64,000 nt of DNA from Verrucomicrobiales bacterium (GCA_029212615.1 JARGPJ010000002.1:593501-657500), one strand, 5' to 3'; shown: positions 1 through 9,193, counted from the first letter of the stretch. The notes: generated by a model from the sequence alone, not told the origin. Numbers and translations are program-made.

Positions 1-1599
1 TTCGATGCCCTCCATGCGCTCCTTATCTGCATCAGCATATTTCTCAGCCTCCTGCTTCGCTTTTTCGATTTCGTCATCGCTGAGACCGCTGGAGCCTTCA
101 ATCGAGATGTTCTGCTCTTTTCCGGTTTCCTTGTCTTTTGCAGACACCTTGAGGATACCGTTACGATCGATGTCGAATGTCACCTCAATCTGAGGAACCC
201 CGCGAGGTGCCGCATTAATTCCATCGAGTCGGAAATTTCCGAGCATCTTGTTATCAGCGACCAGCTTTCGCTCCCCCTGACAGACAACAATATCCACAGA
301 TGGCTGATTATCAGCTGCCGTCGAGAAGACCTGAGATTTTTTCGCAGGGATCGTCGTGTTGCGCTCGATCATCGGAGTGGCAACTCCTCCCATCGTTTCG
401 ATTGAAAGCGAAAGCGGAGTCACATCGAGAAGAACGACATCACCGAGTGAAGGATCTTTTGCAAGGACACCGCCCTGAATCGCCGCACCAACGGCAACCA
501 CTTCATCAGGGTTGACGCCCTGATGGGGATCCTTGCCGGCAAGCGTCTTAGCAGTCTCAACTACCTTAGGCATCCGGGTCATCCCGCCAACAAGAACGAG
601 CTCATCAATTTCACCGGCGCTGACACCTGCTTCTTTCAAACACGCAGTGACCGGCCCCTTGGTGCGCTCAAAGAGATGATCAGTCATCTGCTCAAGCTGT
701 GAACGCTTCAGCGTCTGCTGAATGTGCTTCGGACCACTCTGGTCAGCAGTGATGAAGGGCAGGTTAATGTCGTAACTCTGGCTGGAGGAAAGCGCAATCT
801 TCGCCTTCTCCGCCTCTTCTTTGATCCGCTGGAGGGCATCAGGCTGACCATTGAGATCAATGTCGTTATCCTGTTTGAACTGAGCGACGATGGATTCAAT
901 GATCGCGTTGTCCCAGTCATCACCACCCAACTGAGTATCCCCGTCGGTTGCAAGCACTTCAAAGAAGCCTTCGTCGATTTCAAGAACAGAGATATCAAAG
1001 GTTCCCCCACCGAGGTCGTAAACGGCGATCTTTTCCTCGCCCTGCTTATCGAGACCGTAAGCCAGTGCTGCGGCAGTCGGCTCATTCACGATACGTTTCA
1101 CATCGAGGCCGGCGATTTCGCCTGCTGCTTTGGTCGCGTTACGCTGGGAATCGTTAAAGTAAGCCGGGACCGTGATCACCGCTTCGGTAATCGTCTCACC
1201 GAGTTTTGACTCAGCATCGGCTTTAAGCTTGCCGAGCACCATCGCCGCAATTTCCTGCGGGCTGTAGGTCTTCGCTTCTCCGCCGGCTTCCACTTTGATG
1301 TGGGCATCGCCATTCGAAGCTTTTACGATTTCGTAAGGAGTGTTCTTTTCCGAGTCATTCAACTCTTCGTATTTCCGGCCAATGAGGCGCTTAGCTGAAA
1401 AGATTGTGTTTTTCGGGTTCGTGATCGCCTGTCGCTTTGCTGCCTGACCAACAAGACGTTCACCGTCTTTGGTAAAGGCGACAACGGAGGGAGTGGTGCG
1501 GGCACCTTCAGCATTCTCAAGCACAGTTGACTGGCCACCTTCCATGACCGCCATGCAGGAGTTAGTTGTACCAAGATCGATTCCAAGAATTTTACTCAT
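1..1599 (-). CDS. dnaK: Chaperone DnaK (Hsp70), 3' end cut by window edge
   Basis: ATP-dependent cytosolic folding chaperone working with DnaJ and GrpE. The minus frame opens at ATG 1599 with [19 protein letters not shown], the Hsp70 phosphate-1 loop, and continues without a stop to base 1 (533 residues; the family usually has about 640). The second ATP loop ([13 protein letters not shown]), the adenosine motif [11 protein letters not shown], the interdomain linker [11 protein letters not shown] and the start of the substrate-binding beta domain are all visible. Only the C-terminal helical lid is missing, because it lies outside the window. A near-perfect sigma-54 promoter lies about 95 bases upstream of the start, and no CIRCE element is seen. 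No dnaJ or grpE is adjacent on this side. Identity is certain; the stop cannot be seen. Confidence 0.98.
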   Translation of the reverse strand, partial: MSKILGIDLGTTNSCMAVMEGGQSTVLENAEGARTTPSVVAFTKDGERLVGQAAKRQAITNPKNTIFSAKRLIGRKYEELNDSEKNTPYEIVKASNGDAHIKVEAGGEAKTYSPQEIAAMVLGKLKADAESKLGETITEAVITVPAYFNDSQRNATKAAGEIAGLDVKRIVNEPTAAALAYGLDKQGEEKIAVYDLGGGTFDISVLEIDEGFFEVLATDGDTQLGGDDWDNAIIESIVAQFKQDNDIDLNGQPDALQRIKEEAEKAKIALSSSQSYDINLPFITADQSGPKHIQQTLKRSQLEQMTDHLFERTKGPVTACLKEAGVSAGEIDELVLVGGMTRMPKVVETAKTLAGKDPHQGVNPDEVVAVGAAIQGGVLAKDPSLGDVVLLDVTPLSLSIETMGGVATPMIERNTTIPAKKSQVFSTAADNQPSVDIVVCQGERKLVADNKMLGNFRLDGINAAPRGVPQIEVTFDIDRNGILKVSAKDKETGKEQNISIEGSSGLSDDEIEKAKQEAEKYADADKERMEGIE

Positions 1600-1694
1600 G
1601 TCTTTATTATTCTCTATAGGGCCCTGCTGGAAACTCATCACAGCGAGCGGGGTTTTTATTGTGCGCGGAAGCGCTATTTCCTGAGTCCCGTATG

Positions 1695-1710
1695 TGCAAA
1701 CCACGTGCCA
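1695..1710 (-). promoter_or_regulatory. Sigma-54 (-24/-12) promoter of dnaK
   Basis: On the minus strand the sequence reads TGGCACG-TGGT-TTGCA. The -24 element is at 1710-1704 and the -12 element at 1699-1695, with exactly ten bases between the invariant GG and GC. This matches the RpoN consensus YTGGCACG-N4-TTGCW at every position. Transcription would begin near 1684, giving a leader of about 85 bases before the dnaK ATG. The site lies in non-coding DNA between the preceding gene's stop (1888) and dnaK. Activity is inferred, not shown. Confidence 0.8.
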
Positions 1711-1798
1711 GCCGCCTCGATTATGAGACAACTCACTTAAAAGGAGCTAGTTACAAAATAATCAAAATCCTTCCTCCTCACCGAATTTTCACCATCGA

Positions 1799-1855
1799 GC
1801 GCCAAAATGACGCAAAACTGGCGACATGGCGCGTCAAAGTGGCTCAACAGCGCCA
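1799..1855. promoter_or_regulatory. Clustered GCGCCA/TGGCGM half-sites, possible activator binding region upstream of dnaK
   Basis: Four related hexamers lie 115-170 bases upstream of the predicted sigma-54 start: GCGCCA at 1799-1804, TGGCGA at 1819-1824, TGGCGC at 1827-1832 and GCGCCA at 1850-1855. The last two form a perfect inverted repeat with a 17-base spacer; the first with the second or third forms others. Enhancer-binding proteins of sigma-54 bind paired inverted sites at about this distance, so this is a candidate upstream activating sequence. The role is inference from position and symmetry only. Confidence 0.4.
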
Positions 1856-1887
1856 CATTGGCAGACCCTCCCTTTGATTCGCCCCTC

Positions 1888-2688
1888 TCAATGAAAGATG
1901 AAAGGCACGCCCATCTCTTCGAACGCGGCTTTCTGCTCTGACATGTAACGCTCTGCCAGCTCATCGAACCTTCCGTTTTCACGATATTGCTTCAGAAACT
2001 CATTCACCTCTGCGTGAAACGCATCCTCGCCCTGCCTCATCCCGATCGCCCAGGTCTCTTCACGGATCGGATTAAGAATCGGGCGGGTTTTGTCCTCATA
2101 CTTCTTCCAGAACTGATAGATCGAAATTTGATCGTAAATGTAGGCATCAGCCTTGCCCTGCAATACTTCGAGAACGCAAGCGGCAGCTTCATCCAAGGTA
2201 ATCAAATCAACATCCGGCATCGCTTTTCTTGCCCACTGATGACCTGTCGTCGCGAGTTTCACCGCTATTTTGTGCTCACCCGCTTTCACATCTGCAATGG
2301 ATTCAATCCCGGAATCCTTCTGCACCAGCATGCAAAGGCCATTGGTGACGTATCCATCGGAAAAGGCGATCGACCGCGCCCGCTCCGGCGTGTTCGTCAT
2401 GGATGAAATAATCGCATCGATCTTCCCGGAGTTGAGCGCCGGTATGATGCCGTTCCATTCCACGTCCCGTATTTCAAGAGGCCGCCCCAAAAATGTCGCG
2501 AGATCCTCGGCCATGCGAACACTGATCCCGTCAGGCTCATTATCCGGTCCACGCATTTCGAACGGTGGATAGGCAAGTTCCATCCCAATGACAAGGGGTT
2601 TCACTCCATTTTCAGAAGCTGATTCACTACAGGAAGACAGCAAAGCAATAAAGCAAACGAAGGAGGACGCGAGAACAAAGCGTTTCAT
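1888..2688 (-). CDS. Amino-acid ABC transporter substrate-binding lipoprotein (SBP family 3)
   Basis: Periplasmic solute receptor, probably for a polar amino acid, delivering ligand to an ABC importer. The chosen start (2688) gives MKRFVLASS with an LSSC lipobox at Cys20 and has AAGGTG eight bases upstream; an upstream ATG at 2712 would add eight residues before the signal. The family-3 core is clear: ELAYPPFEMRG, the ligand-carboxylate region DAIISSMTNTPERA, and the late domain-I segment EDAFHAEVNEFL. Length is about 266 residues, normal for the family. No permease or ATPase gene is beside it, so it is an orphan receptor here, either feeding a remote transporter or acting as a sensor. It ends 289 bases upstream of dnaK and is separate from its promoter. 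Confidence 0.88.
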   Translation of the reverse strand: MKRFVLASSFVCFIALLSSCSESASENGVKPLVIGMELAYPPFEMRGPDNEPDGISVRMAEDLATFLGRPLEIRDVEWNGIIPALNSGKIDAIISSMTNTPERARSIAFSDGYVTNGLCMLVQKDSGIESIADVKAGEHKIAVKLATTGHQWARKAMPDVDLITLDEAAACVLEVLQGKADAYIYDQISIYQFWKKYEDKTRPILNPIREETWAIGMRQGEDAFHAEVNEFLKQYRENGRFDELAERYMSEQKAAFEEMGVPFIFH

Positions 2689-2768
2689 GATCACACCTTT
2701 GCGCCCTCTCACTGAATCTCAAGGAGATTGACGCGAACCGGAATCGCCCGAAACTTACCGTAAGACAC

Positions 2769-3626
2769 ATGCGCGAAAGAATCCTCCACCTCCTCAGCGA
2801 AAACGCCTCACCCGATGCGGTATCCTGGTTACAGCACACCCTTGCCGGTCAGGATGTAAATTTTGATAAACGTCCCTTTTACTATGCCTTCAGTGGAGTC
2901 TCCCGGCACTTCGACAAATCGGGAACAATCCCGAAGGGTTCCGATGAAACTTTCGGCGGCTGGGATGAATACCGCCTCGCCCGTGTCGCCCTGCTCCTTC
3001 TCCTTGCGAAGCAGGACGAAACCACTTTCGTAGAGACTTTTCATGCCCTTCTCAACACCGCCGACCTGCGGGAGCAGGTCGCCCTTTTCTCTGCACTGCC
3101 CTGGCTGCCGCATCCCGAAAAGCTCCTGGAATCAGCCGTCGACGGCCTGCGTTCCAACATCATTGACATCTTCGACTCCATCGCTCTCGATAATGCATTT
3201 GCGGCACAACACTTCAGTGATGAAGCGTGGAATCAGATGGTGCTGAAAGCCATTTTCATCACCCGCCCCCTCTATCGCATCACCGGTATCGGGAACCGCA
3301 AGAATCAGCGCCTTGCCGAAGCCATTTCCGATCTCGCTCACGAACGCTGGGCCGCGGGCCGCTCCATTACTCCGGAAGCGTGGCAAAGTTGCGAGGGCTT
3401 TATCGATCAGCGCCTCGCCGAAGATATTGGAAAAATGGCCCGCAGTAAGGACCCTGATGATCGGGCTGCCGCCGCGCTAGTCGTCGCCAATGAGAAAACG
3501 GGGACACTTGAGGCGCTTCGCGAGCTACTCCCGACTGAACTTGATCGCATCGAGGCAAGGGAACTTACCTGGAAAGCGCTAGGCCATTCCATGGAAGAAA
3601 AACTTACCCGTAAAAGTCTTACCTGA
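2769..3626 (+). CDS. eboA: EboA-family metabolite traffic protein
   Basis: Cytosolic helical protein of about 285 residues. Recognised by the early FYYAFSGVSRHFDK segment (EboA proteins have an [F/Y]xAFSxVxR signature here) and by the following LREQVALFSALPWLPHPE stretch. No signal peptide or membrane segment. It is divergent from the binding-protein gene (81 bases between starts) and is followed 39 bases later by the TatD-like eboB. That is the order seen in ebo clusters, which in cyanobacteria and other bacteria support export or traffic of secondary metabolites. The molecular function of EboA is unknown. The rest of the ebo set (UbiA-like EboC, dehydroquinate-synthase-like EboD, EboE, EboF) is absent from this window. 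Confidence 0.8.
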   Translation: MRERILHLLSENASPDAVSWLQHTLAGQDVNFDKRPFYYAFSGVSRHFDKSGTIPKGSDETFGGWDEYRLARVALLLLLAKQDETTFVETFHALLNTADLREQVALFSALPWLPHPEKLLESAVDGLRSNIIDIFDSIALDNAFAAQHFSDEAWNQMVLKAIFITRPLYRITGIGNRKNQRLAEAISDLAHERWAAGRSITPEAWQSCEGFIDQRLAEDIGKMARSKDPDDRAAAALVVANEKTGTLEALRELLPTELDRIEARELTWKALGHSMEEKLTRKSLT

Positions 3627-3665
3627 TCGCTTCAGCGATCACTTCTAACTCTCATTTTCAACGTT

Positions 3666-4571
3666 ATGCGCTTCTTCGACTCACATGTCCACATGGTCTC
3701 CCGGACCACCGATGATTATCAGCGAATGGCCGCTGCTGGCGTCACCGCCATCATTGAACCCTCCTTCTGGCAGGGCCAGCCGCGCACCGAGGTGGGAACG
3801 TTTAAGGATTATTTCAATTCCCTGATCGGATTCGAAAGGTTTCGAGCCAGCCAGTTCGGGATCCAGCACTATTGCACGATTGGCTTAAACCCCAAGGAGG
3901 CGAACAATGAAAAGCTGGCGGAAGCCGTGCTTGAGCTCATGCCGCTCTACATCTGCAAAGAAGGAGTCGTCGGCATCGGCGAAATCGGCTTCGATGACCA
4001 GACTAAAGCCGAGGAAAAATACCTCATCAAGCAGGCGGAACTGGCGCTCGAGGCTGACCTCCCCATTCAAATTCATACACCACACCGTGATAAGAAAAAA
4101 GGCACAATCCGGACCATGGATGTCCTCGAGGACGTTGGCATCGACCCCTCAAAGGTGATCATTGATCACAACAACGAGGAAACAGTGAAAGAGGTTCTCG
4201 ACCGCGGTTACTGGTCAGCCTTCACGATCTACCCACACACTAAATTGGGAAATGAACGAATGGTTGAGCTCATGCTGGAATACGGCGCCGAGCAAATCGT
4301 CGTCGACAGTGCCGCTGACTGGGGCATCAGCGATCCCCTCGCGGTGCCGAAAACGGCCGCGCTGATGAAAGACCGGGGCATCAGCCTCGAAAAGATCGAG
4401 CAAGTCACCTATCACAATCCACTTGCCGCTTACGGTCAAAGCGGACAAGTTAGCGAAACTGACTGGGCTGACAGTGAGGGCATTGATCCGACCGCTCTAT
4501 TTGAAGGAAACACGCTTCTCCGGGGAGGCATGGACGTCGAAACGGCAATGTCTCAATATCTGATCGAATAG
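3666..4571 (+). CDS. eboB: TatD-family metal-dependent hydrolase, EboB type
   Basis: Amidohydrolase-fold TIM barrel of 301 residues. Metal-site features are FDSHVHM near the start, the GIGEIGFDD strand (Glu ligand), IQIHTPH, IIDHNN and VVDSAADWG near residue 215. The general TatD family holds DNases and other phosphoesterases, but the HVH start and long inserts fit the EboB branch, whose substrate is unknown. It lies 39 bases downstream of eboA on the same strand, almost certainly in one transcript. The next gene starts 168 bases on and encodes an exported protein, so the ebo pair appears to stand alone. Confident as a TatD-type hydrolase, fairly confident as EboB. Confidence 0.82.
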   Translation: MRFFDSHVHMVSRTTDDYQRMAAAGVTAIIEPSFWQGQPRTEVGTFKDYFNSLIGFERFRASQFGIQHYCTIGLNPKEANNEKLAEAVLELMPLYICKEGVVGIGEIGFDDQTKAEEKYLIKQAELALEADLPIQIHTPHRDKKKGTIRTMDVLEDVGIDPSKVIIDHNNEETVKEVLDRGYWSAFTIYPHTKLGNERMVELMLEYGAEQIVVDSAADWGISDPLAVPKTAALMKDRGISLEKIEQVTYHNPLAAYGQSGQVSETDWADSEGIDPTALFEGNTLLRGGMDVETAMSQYLIE

Positions 4572-4739
4572 CAGGAATTCGACGCATGCTATGCCCAGCA
4601 AATCGCTTGATAGTCTGCCCCCCTTTTGAAGCTACGGTTGAAGTGGCCTGAATCCCGCTACAAAGCAACCTTTCCGACTCGCCCGTGCGTTCGCCTGCAT
4701 TCCCCATCACTATTTCGTGCCCTCTATTCTGCACTTCCA

Positions 4740-5891
4740 ATGACTTCACGATCGCTTGTCATTCTTTTGTTTTCCGCCTGGCTCATAAGCGCCTCTGCAA
4801 ACCAGGCTAACGAACCCGCCTTTTACACCGTCGAAGGCGAATGGGGGAAACTTCAGTGCTACGACGTTGTCATCGCACCACCTGCGGCGACACTCTGGGA
4901 GTCCTTATATGAAGAGCGATCGCTTTGGCCGTTCGAAGGGCTGTCCCGCATCGAAGTCGATGAACTTTTTGCTGAATTAGGGTTTTCCCCCGAAACGATC
5001 GCAACCATTTCAAACGATAGCAGCTGGAATAAAACCACCGCTGAACTGGAAGTCGGAGACAGAGCAATTGAAGCCTTATCACCAACGGATCGAACTGCTA
5101 TTTTTACCTGGTGGGAAACGCAATTCCCCGGATACATCGATAGGCTTGTGATCAATTTTGAGGACCGGAATCTCACCGCGATCGCGAAGGAACTCCCCCG
5201 GGAGATGATGGACAAACTCCAGCGTGTCATTTTCTACCGGGGCGAGGTCACCAGCACCCTCGACAGACCATACCTTCTGCGGCAACTGAAAACGAGAGAA
5301 GAAAAAGAGCATCTTCTTCGAACCATCCTAACAACACATGCCCTCATCGTAAGGCTCGAAGTTGATCCAGATTCGGAGGCGGACTCCATCATCAAATACT
5401 GGGAAGCAGGCGGTCTTAATCCCAGAGTTCGCGTCCTTATTGAAGGGCTCTATACGACTGAAGGCGTCGACCACCTCGACATCCTGCACCTTCTTCCGCT
5501 GATGCCGCGAAAGTACTTAAACAACTTCACGGTCCTGCAGGACGTTAATCCACACAACACGCCTGACTGCTTCTGGACCTCGACTCAATTCTTTAACTTC
5601 AACACGTCGAGTCGAAGCTTCGACTCCCTCCCCGTCGAACACTTTCTGGACAAGGACTACGAAGAAATTTCAGGCCCCCTGCAATTTGGGGACCTCGTCT
5701 GCCTCTTCGATAAAGATACCAAAGAGTTCATTCACAGCTACACCCACATCGCAGGCGATCTTGTCTTCACTAAAAACGGGGGAAGCTTTCTTAGACCCTG
5801 GGTCATCTCCACCAAAGCCTTCATGCTGTCACTCTACACGGACAACAGTGGACTCATCACTAAAATTTTTCGTCGCAAACTTGGCTCATGA
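4740..5891 (+). CDS. Secreted protein with NlpC/P60-like C-terminal region (paralogue A)
   Basis: Start placed at ATG 4740 because it opens a signal peptide (MTSRSLVILLFSAWLISASA); the frame is open upstream to 4626 but that stretch is not export-like. The mature part has a helical middle and a C-terminal segment around residues 275-360. There DCFW is followed about 75 residues later by FGDLVCLF and IHSYTHIAGDLVFTKNG, an order like the Cys / GDLV / His pattern of NlpC/P60 cysteine peptidases that cut cell-wall peptides. The fold assignment is inference; the Cys and His are visible. It overlaps the next gene by ATGA and is homologous to it along its whole length (WGKLQCYD vs WGNLDFYE; YWEAGG vs YWSAGH). 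Family not recognised by name. Confidence 0.75.
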   Translation: MTSRSLVILLFSAWLISASANQANEPAFYTVEGEWGKLQCYDVVIAPPAATLWESLYEERSLWPFEGLSRIEVDELFAELGFSPETIATISNDSSWNKTTAELEVGDRAIEALSPTDRTAIFTWWETQFPGYIDRLVINFEDRNLTAIAKELPREMMDKLQRVIFYRGEVTSTLDRPYLLRQLKTREEKEHLLRTILTTHALIVRLEVDPDSEADSIIKYWEAGGLNPRVRVLIEGLYTTEGVDHLDILHLLPLMPRKYLNNFTVLQDVNPHNTPDCFWTSTQFFNFNTSSRSFDSLPVEHFLDKDYEEISGPLQFGDLVCLFDKDTKEFIHSYTHIAGDLVFTKNGGSFLRPWVISTKAFMLSLYTDNSGLITKIFRRKLGS

Positions 5892-7114
5892 AGATTGCGA
5901 TTCTCACTGGAATAATCCTCAGCTTCACCATTGAAGCCTCTCATGCACAGGCGATCTCCCTGTCGCGGCCTCTTCCTAAATCCGTGGAACACTCGAGTTC
6001 AGGACCATGGGGCAATTTGGATTTTTATGAAATCAAACTCAGTTCACCGCTGAGCTACTTATCTCAACTCGCGATACCCTCTGAGCAAACTGAATGGAAC
6101 TTCACACAGGAGTCCAGAGCAGAAATCGTCGCAGAGATGGAAGAAGCAGGGTTCTCGGCAGAAGAAATTTCCTACCTTGTCTCAGAAGGCTCGCTCGTCA
6201 CCGTCGGCGAATCACTGAAGCTTTTTCCCACATCAGAGATGATCTCCGAAATCCCCGGTGATCTCAAATCGCGATTCTACTCATTTCTCGGTCGAAATCC
6301 GGCTAATCGATTCCATCACCGCCCCGCCTATATCAATACCACCAATTTGACGCGCTATTTCCATCACTCAAACCTTCCCGTCGAAACCCTGCAGCATATC
6401 GCAAAACTTGCTTACAAAACTCCCAGCGGTTACGGCTTTTTTCTCTCCGATATCCCCAGTTTATTAAAGCAGACAAGTAACAGTGAAGAAGAGAGATTGC
6501 TGATGAATGCGATCCTGAGAGTTCCCGCTCTCATGGTCCGGATCAATCTCTCGGAGATGGACTCCATCGATGAACTCGCCAACTATTGGTCAGCCGGTCA
6601 TCAGAATAAACAGGTTCTCTCTCTTTTTGAATCGATTTATCGCAATCCCTCCGTCGATCGACTCGATATTGGCCACCTTCTTCCACCTATCGCCAGGCAG
6701 AACCTGAACCGCTACCCTGAACAACCTGACGGGCTGAACGGACGCTACCCCGACTGGTTCTGGACCTGCTACAATTTTTCCCGCTTCAGCCCCGTCGATG
6801 TCTATGCAGACACCGACCAGAGCCGCGCCTTAATGGAGAAAGCTTTTGCCCCGGTCAAAGCTCCCTACACCTTTGGCGATATGCTGCTCTTCAATTCCAG
6901 GGGGCGCGTGATACACGGCTGCATCTACATCGCCGACGACATCGTCTACACTAAGAATGGACCGGGACTGCTCTCCCCTTTTATTCTGATGCGACTCCAG
7001 GATGTGATTGCCTATCATGATCTCGTTGGCGACGTCACCCTGAGTCAATACCGCAGGACACGCCAGAGAGGTGCCCTTCCACCTGCAGCGGTTGCCCCTA
7101 CCCCGTCCAATTGA
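5888..7114 (+). CDS. Secreted NlpC/P60-like paralogue B
   Basis: 408 residues beginning with a signal peptide (MKIAILTGIILSFTIEASHA). Its ATG overlaps the stop of the upstream paralogue (ATGA), so the two are translationally coupled and probably made in fixed ratio. The candidate catalytic Cys is shifted: where A has DCFWTS, B has DWFWTC, so the Cys sits three residues later and the aligned position is Trp. The downstream FGDMLLF and VIHGCIYIADDIVYTKNG are kept. B ends in a short Pro/Ala-rich tail. Either the nucleophile moved or one copy is a non-catalytic partner. An exported wall-modifying or binding pair is plausible but unproven. Confidence 0.75.
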   Translation: MKIAILTGIILSFTIEASHAQAISLSRPLPKSVEHSSSGPWGNLDFYEIKLSSPLSYLSQLAIPSEQTEWNFTQESRAEIVAEMEEAGFSAEEISYLVSEGSLVTVGESLKLFPTSEMISEIPGDLKSRFYSFLGRNPANRFHHRPAYINTTNLTRYFHHSNLPVETLQHIAKLAYKTPSGYGFFLSDIPSLLKQTSNSEEERLLMNAILRVPALMVRINLSEMDSIDELANYWSAGHQNKQVLSLFESIYRNPSVDRLDIGHLLPPIARQNLNRYPEQPDGLNGRYPDWFWTCYNFSRFSPVDVYADTDQSRALMEKAFAPVKAPYTFGDMLLFNSRGRVIHGCIYIADDIVYTKNGPGLLSPFILMRLQDVIAYHDLVGDVTLSQYRRTRQRGALPPAAVAPTPSN

Positions 7115-7273
7115 CGCACTTTAAACAAGGCTCAAATGGCAGGCTTTAGTTGCCGCTCTTCCGGGGAGCAATCCTTTCACGAGCGGGGATCGTCATCCTA
7201 ACTTTATTGACATTTATGGTTTTTACGTTTTTGATTACTTAATTATTAAGTTTTCTTAAACTTCTCACCGTAG

Positions 7274-8296
7274 ATGAACATGAACCTGACACAAGCAGCG
7301 GCAATCTCCGCTTTCCTTCTCGCCTTTGCAGTCACGTCGTGTTCCAGCGCAAAAAAGAAAAAACAGGATGATACCCTCGGCATCCTCGGCCAACTCAGCG
7401 CCGAACCAGTTCTCTCGCATGACGCGGTTGAACGATTAAAAGAAATCGCAGATTCTCCCAATGCGACTCTCACTCATGATTCAGAAGCAACCGGGAGTGA
7501 TCTGGATGGACTCGCCATGGCAGATGATACAGAACCCGAATCAGGGGTTCAGGAAGCAACAAGCGACGAAAGCGAGATCAAAGAGAATACTGATATCTCG
7601 CAACTTGTCGCTTCATGGGAGAAGAAAGGGCTCAATCCACGCTCCATCCAGGTCGGTGATATTTTCTCAGACCACGCTGGTCCGATTCTCAAAAAAGCCG
7701 CCAGTCTCGCGGATCGGCTCAACGGCGAGGACTGGACCAAGACAGTAAACTCAGTCACTGAACAAAGAGGGGCCCGTGTCCCCGTCACCCTGTCAGTGGC
7801 AGAAATAAATGCACTGAAAGATCGCGCCCCACTCGACGCTGCTTTTCCAACCCGCAGTGTCGCGCTCGATTTCCGAACCGTCGCTCAATCAGTCCGTAAG
7901 TCGCAGCTTGAAAAGCTTTACGAGTTGATAAGCGACGCTCCCGAAAAACTTACCATCACCGATGAAAAAGCCCTCAAAACAATGGCTAATGAGCTGAAAG
8001 AGGTAAAAGCCCGGCTCAAGGATGGTGAACAGCTCTACGTTATCACCGGCGTGACCCGCTCTGATGAAATGGATGCCACCTACCCCGGGGCCCCACTTGG
8101 CAGCGTTGATGTCGGCCTCATTCAGAATGCCGTCACCGCCCTTTACCCCCATCTTGACGATCTGAAAGCGGACAAAGCGGAAGAATCCGTTCGCATCACC
8201 CGGAACCCAAGCATCTACTGGGAATTTGAAGTTCGTGAACTGAAACTCAACAACGATCAACTGGTGATCGACAATCAAGCCCTCGCTCAGATCTGA
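7274..8296 (+). CDS. Hypothetical lipoprotein
   Basis: 340 residues starting MNMNLTQ with a lipobox ending in TSC near residue 23, followed by a Lys-rich stretch and an acidic low-complexity linker (residues about 50-105). The rest is predicted mixed alpha/beta without a motif I recognise. A short segment, SWEKKGLNPRS, recalls YWEAGGLNPRV in the secreted paralogue at 4740, suggesting shared ancestry or a shared peptide motif. The upstream gap contains TTGACA at 7207-7212 in an AT-rich stretch, a possible -35 element, but no good -10. It converges on msrA with only 24 bases between stops. Confidence 0.7.
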   Translation: MNMNLTQAAAISAFLLAFAVTSCSSAKKKKQDDTLGILGQLSAEPVLSHDAVERLKEIADSPNATLTHDSEATGSDLDGLAMADDTEPESGVQEATSDESEIKENTDISQLVASWEKKGLNPRSIQVGDIFSDHAGPILKKAASLADRLNGEDWTKTVNSVTEQRGARVPVTLSVAEINALKDRAPLDAAFPTRSVALDFRTVAQSVRKSQLEKLYELISDAPEKLTITDEKALKTMANELKEVKARLKDGEQLYVITGVTRSDEMDATYPGAPLGSVDVGLIQNAVTALYPHLDDLKADKAEESVRITRNPSIYWEFEVRELKLNNDQLVIDNQALAQI

Positions 8297-8320
8297 TTCA
8301 GACTCAAACCGGGTTCACCG

Positions 8321-9022
8321 CTATTCCAGCCCGAGCTTCTTCATCTTCGGAGAAATCACGATCCTGCAATAGGGATTGCTGCTCTTATTCTGACGATAAA
8401 AATCCTGATGATACTCCTCAGCGGGCCAAAATGTTGAAGCTTCTGTAATCTCGGTCACAGCCGGTTGGCTATAGATTTCGACGGCATCGAGAGCTGCCTT
8501 CGAATGCTCCGCAAGATTCCGCTGCTCGGCGGAATGATAGAAAATCACAGATCGATACTGCGGGCCATGGTCATTCCCCTGCTGATTCAACGTCGTCGGA
8601 TCATGAGCCTGCCAGAAGACTTCGAGCAGATCTGAAAAACTGATTTTCTGCGGATCAAAACTCACTTGAATCACTTCAGCATGCCCTGTGGTCTTTTCAC
8701 AGACCTGCTCGTAGGTCGGATTCTCGACATGGCCGCCCATATAACCGGAAACGACCTCATTCACGCCCTCAAGCCGCTCCATCACCGCCTCGGTGCACCA
8801 GAAGCAACCGCCCCCAAAGGTCGCTAACTCCAACTGTCCGGATTTTTCGTTTTTCATATCATCTGTTACGGCCAACGGAGTCTCAGAGACTTCCTCCTCC
8901 TCTACTTCGCGAGTCGACTCCATCCGTGGCGATTCCGAACAGGCCACCAGCCCGCCCATCACCATTGGAGCAAAGAGGGCAAACAATCCTCTGCCAAATA
9001 GAAGCTTCTGCATGCTTCCCAT
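8321..9022 (-). CDS. msrA: Peptide methionine-(S)-S-oxide reductase, lipoprotein form
   Basis: Repairs oxidised methionine in exported proteins. After a lipoprotein signal (GGLVAC, Cys28) and an acidic linker comes the MsrA domain: GGGCFWC at residues 70-76 (catalytic Cys in GCFWC), GYMGGHVENPTYEQVC, the HAEVIQVSFDP strand and GPQYRSVIFY. The C-terminal YCRIVISPKMKK carries a further Cys. Length is about that of MsrA plus leader. The annotated ATG at 9022 is followed by a second at 9013 that would serve equally. No MsrB domain is fused. Anchoring in the envelope fits a cell exporting many enzymes. Identity is secure; lipidation is predicted. Confidence 0.95.
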   Translation of the reverse strand: MGSMQKLLFGRGLFALFAPMVMGGLVACSESPRMESTREVEEEEVSETPLAVTDDMKNEKSGQLELATFGGGCFWCTEAVMERLEGVNEVVSGYMGGHVENPTYEQVCEKTTGHAEVIQVSFDPQKISFSDLLEVFWQAHDPTTLNQQGNDHGPQYRSVIFYHSAEQRNLAEHSKAALDAVEIYSQPAVTEITEASTFWPAEEYHQDFYRQNKSSNPYCRIVISPKMKKLGLE

Positions 9023-9133
9023 TCTTCCGCTTCAGGCCCCCCATGGCAACCCTTCATCGGTTTCAGTTCAAATCACTGATTCGAAGCCCACGGGAGAAAA
9101 ATCACCTTTTTTCTTCAAATCAGGCCAAAACCA

Positions 9134-9191
9134 TTGACTTACCGGAATACTTACCTATAAGAATGGCATAGTTATTCCATTTAAACGGAAT
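9134..9191 (+). promoter_or_regulatory. Promoter with GGAAT/ATTCC operator-like repeats before a ribbon-helix-helix-like gene
   Basis: TTGACT at 9134-9139 and TATAAG at 9156-9161 are separated by 16 bases, a good housekeeping-type promoter. GGAAT at 9144-9148 lies between the boxes; ATTCC at 9174-9178 and GGAAT at 9187-9191 form an inverted repeat with an 8-base spacer ending two bases before the ATG at 9194. The placement around the promoter and start codon of a small possible DNA-binding protein suggests autoregulation. This is inference. Confidence 0.45.
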
Positions 9192-9193
9192 TT

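Noticed and set aside
708..1586. Several open frames on both strands in the first 1.6 kb
   Set aside because: All are shadows of the dnaK frame, which is continuous on the minus strand.
1600..1887. CIRCE (HrcA) operator before dnaK
   Set aside because: Searched for TTAGCACTC-N9-GAGTGCTAA; not present.
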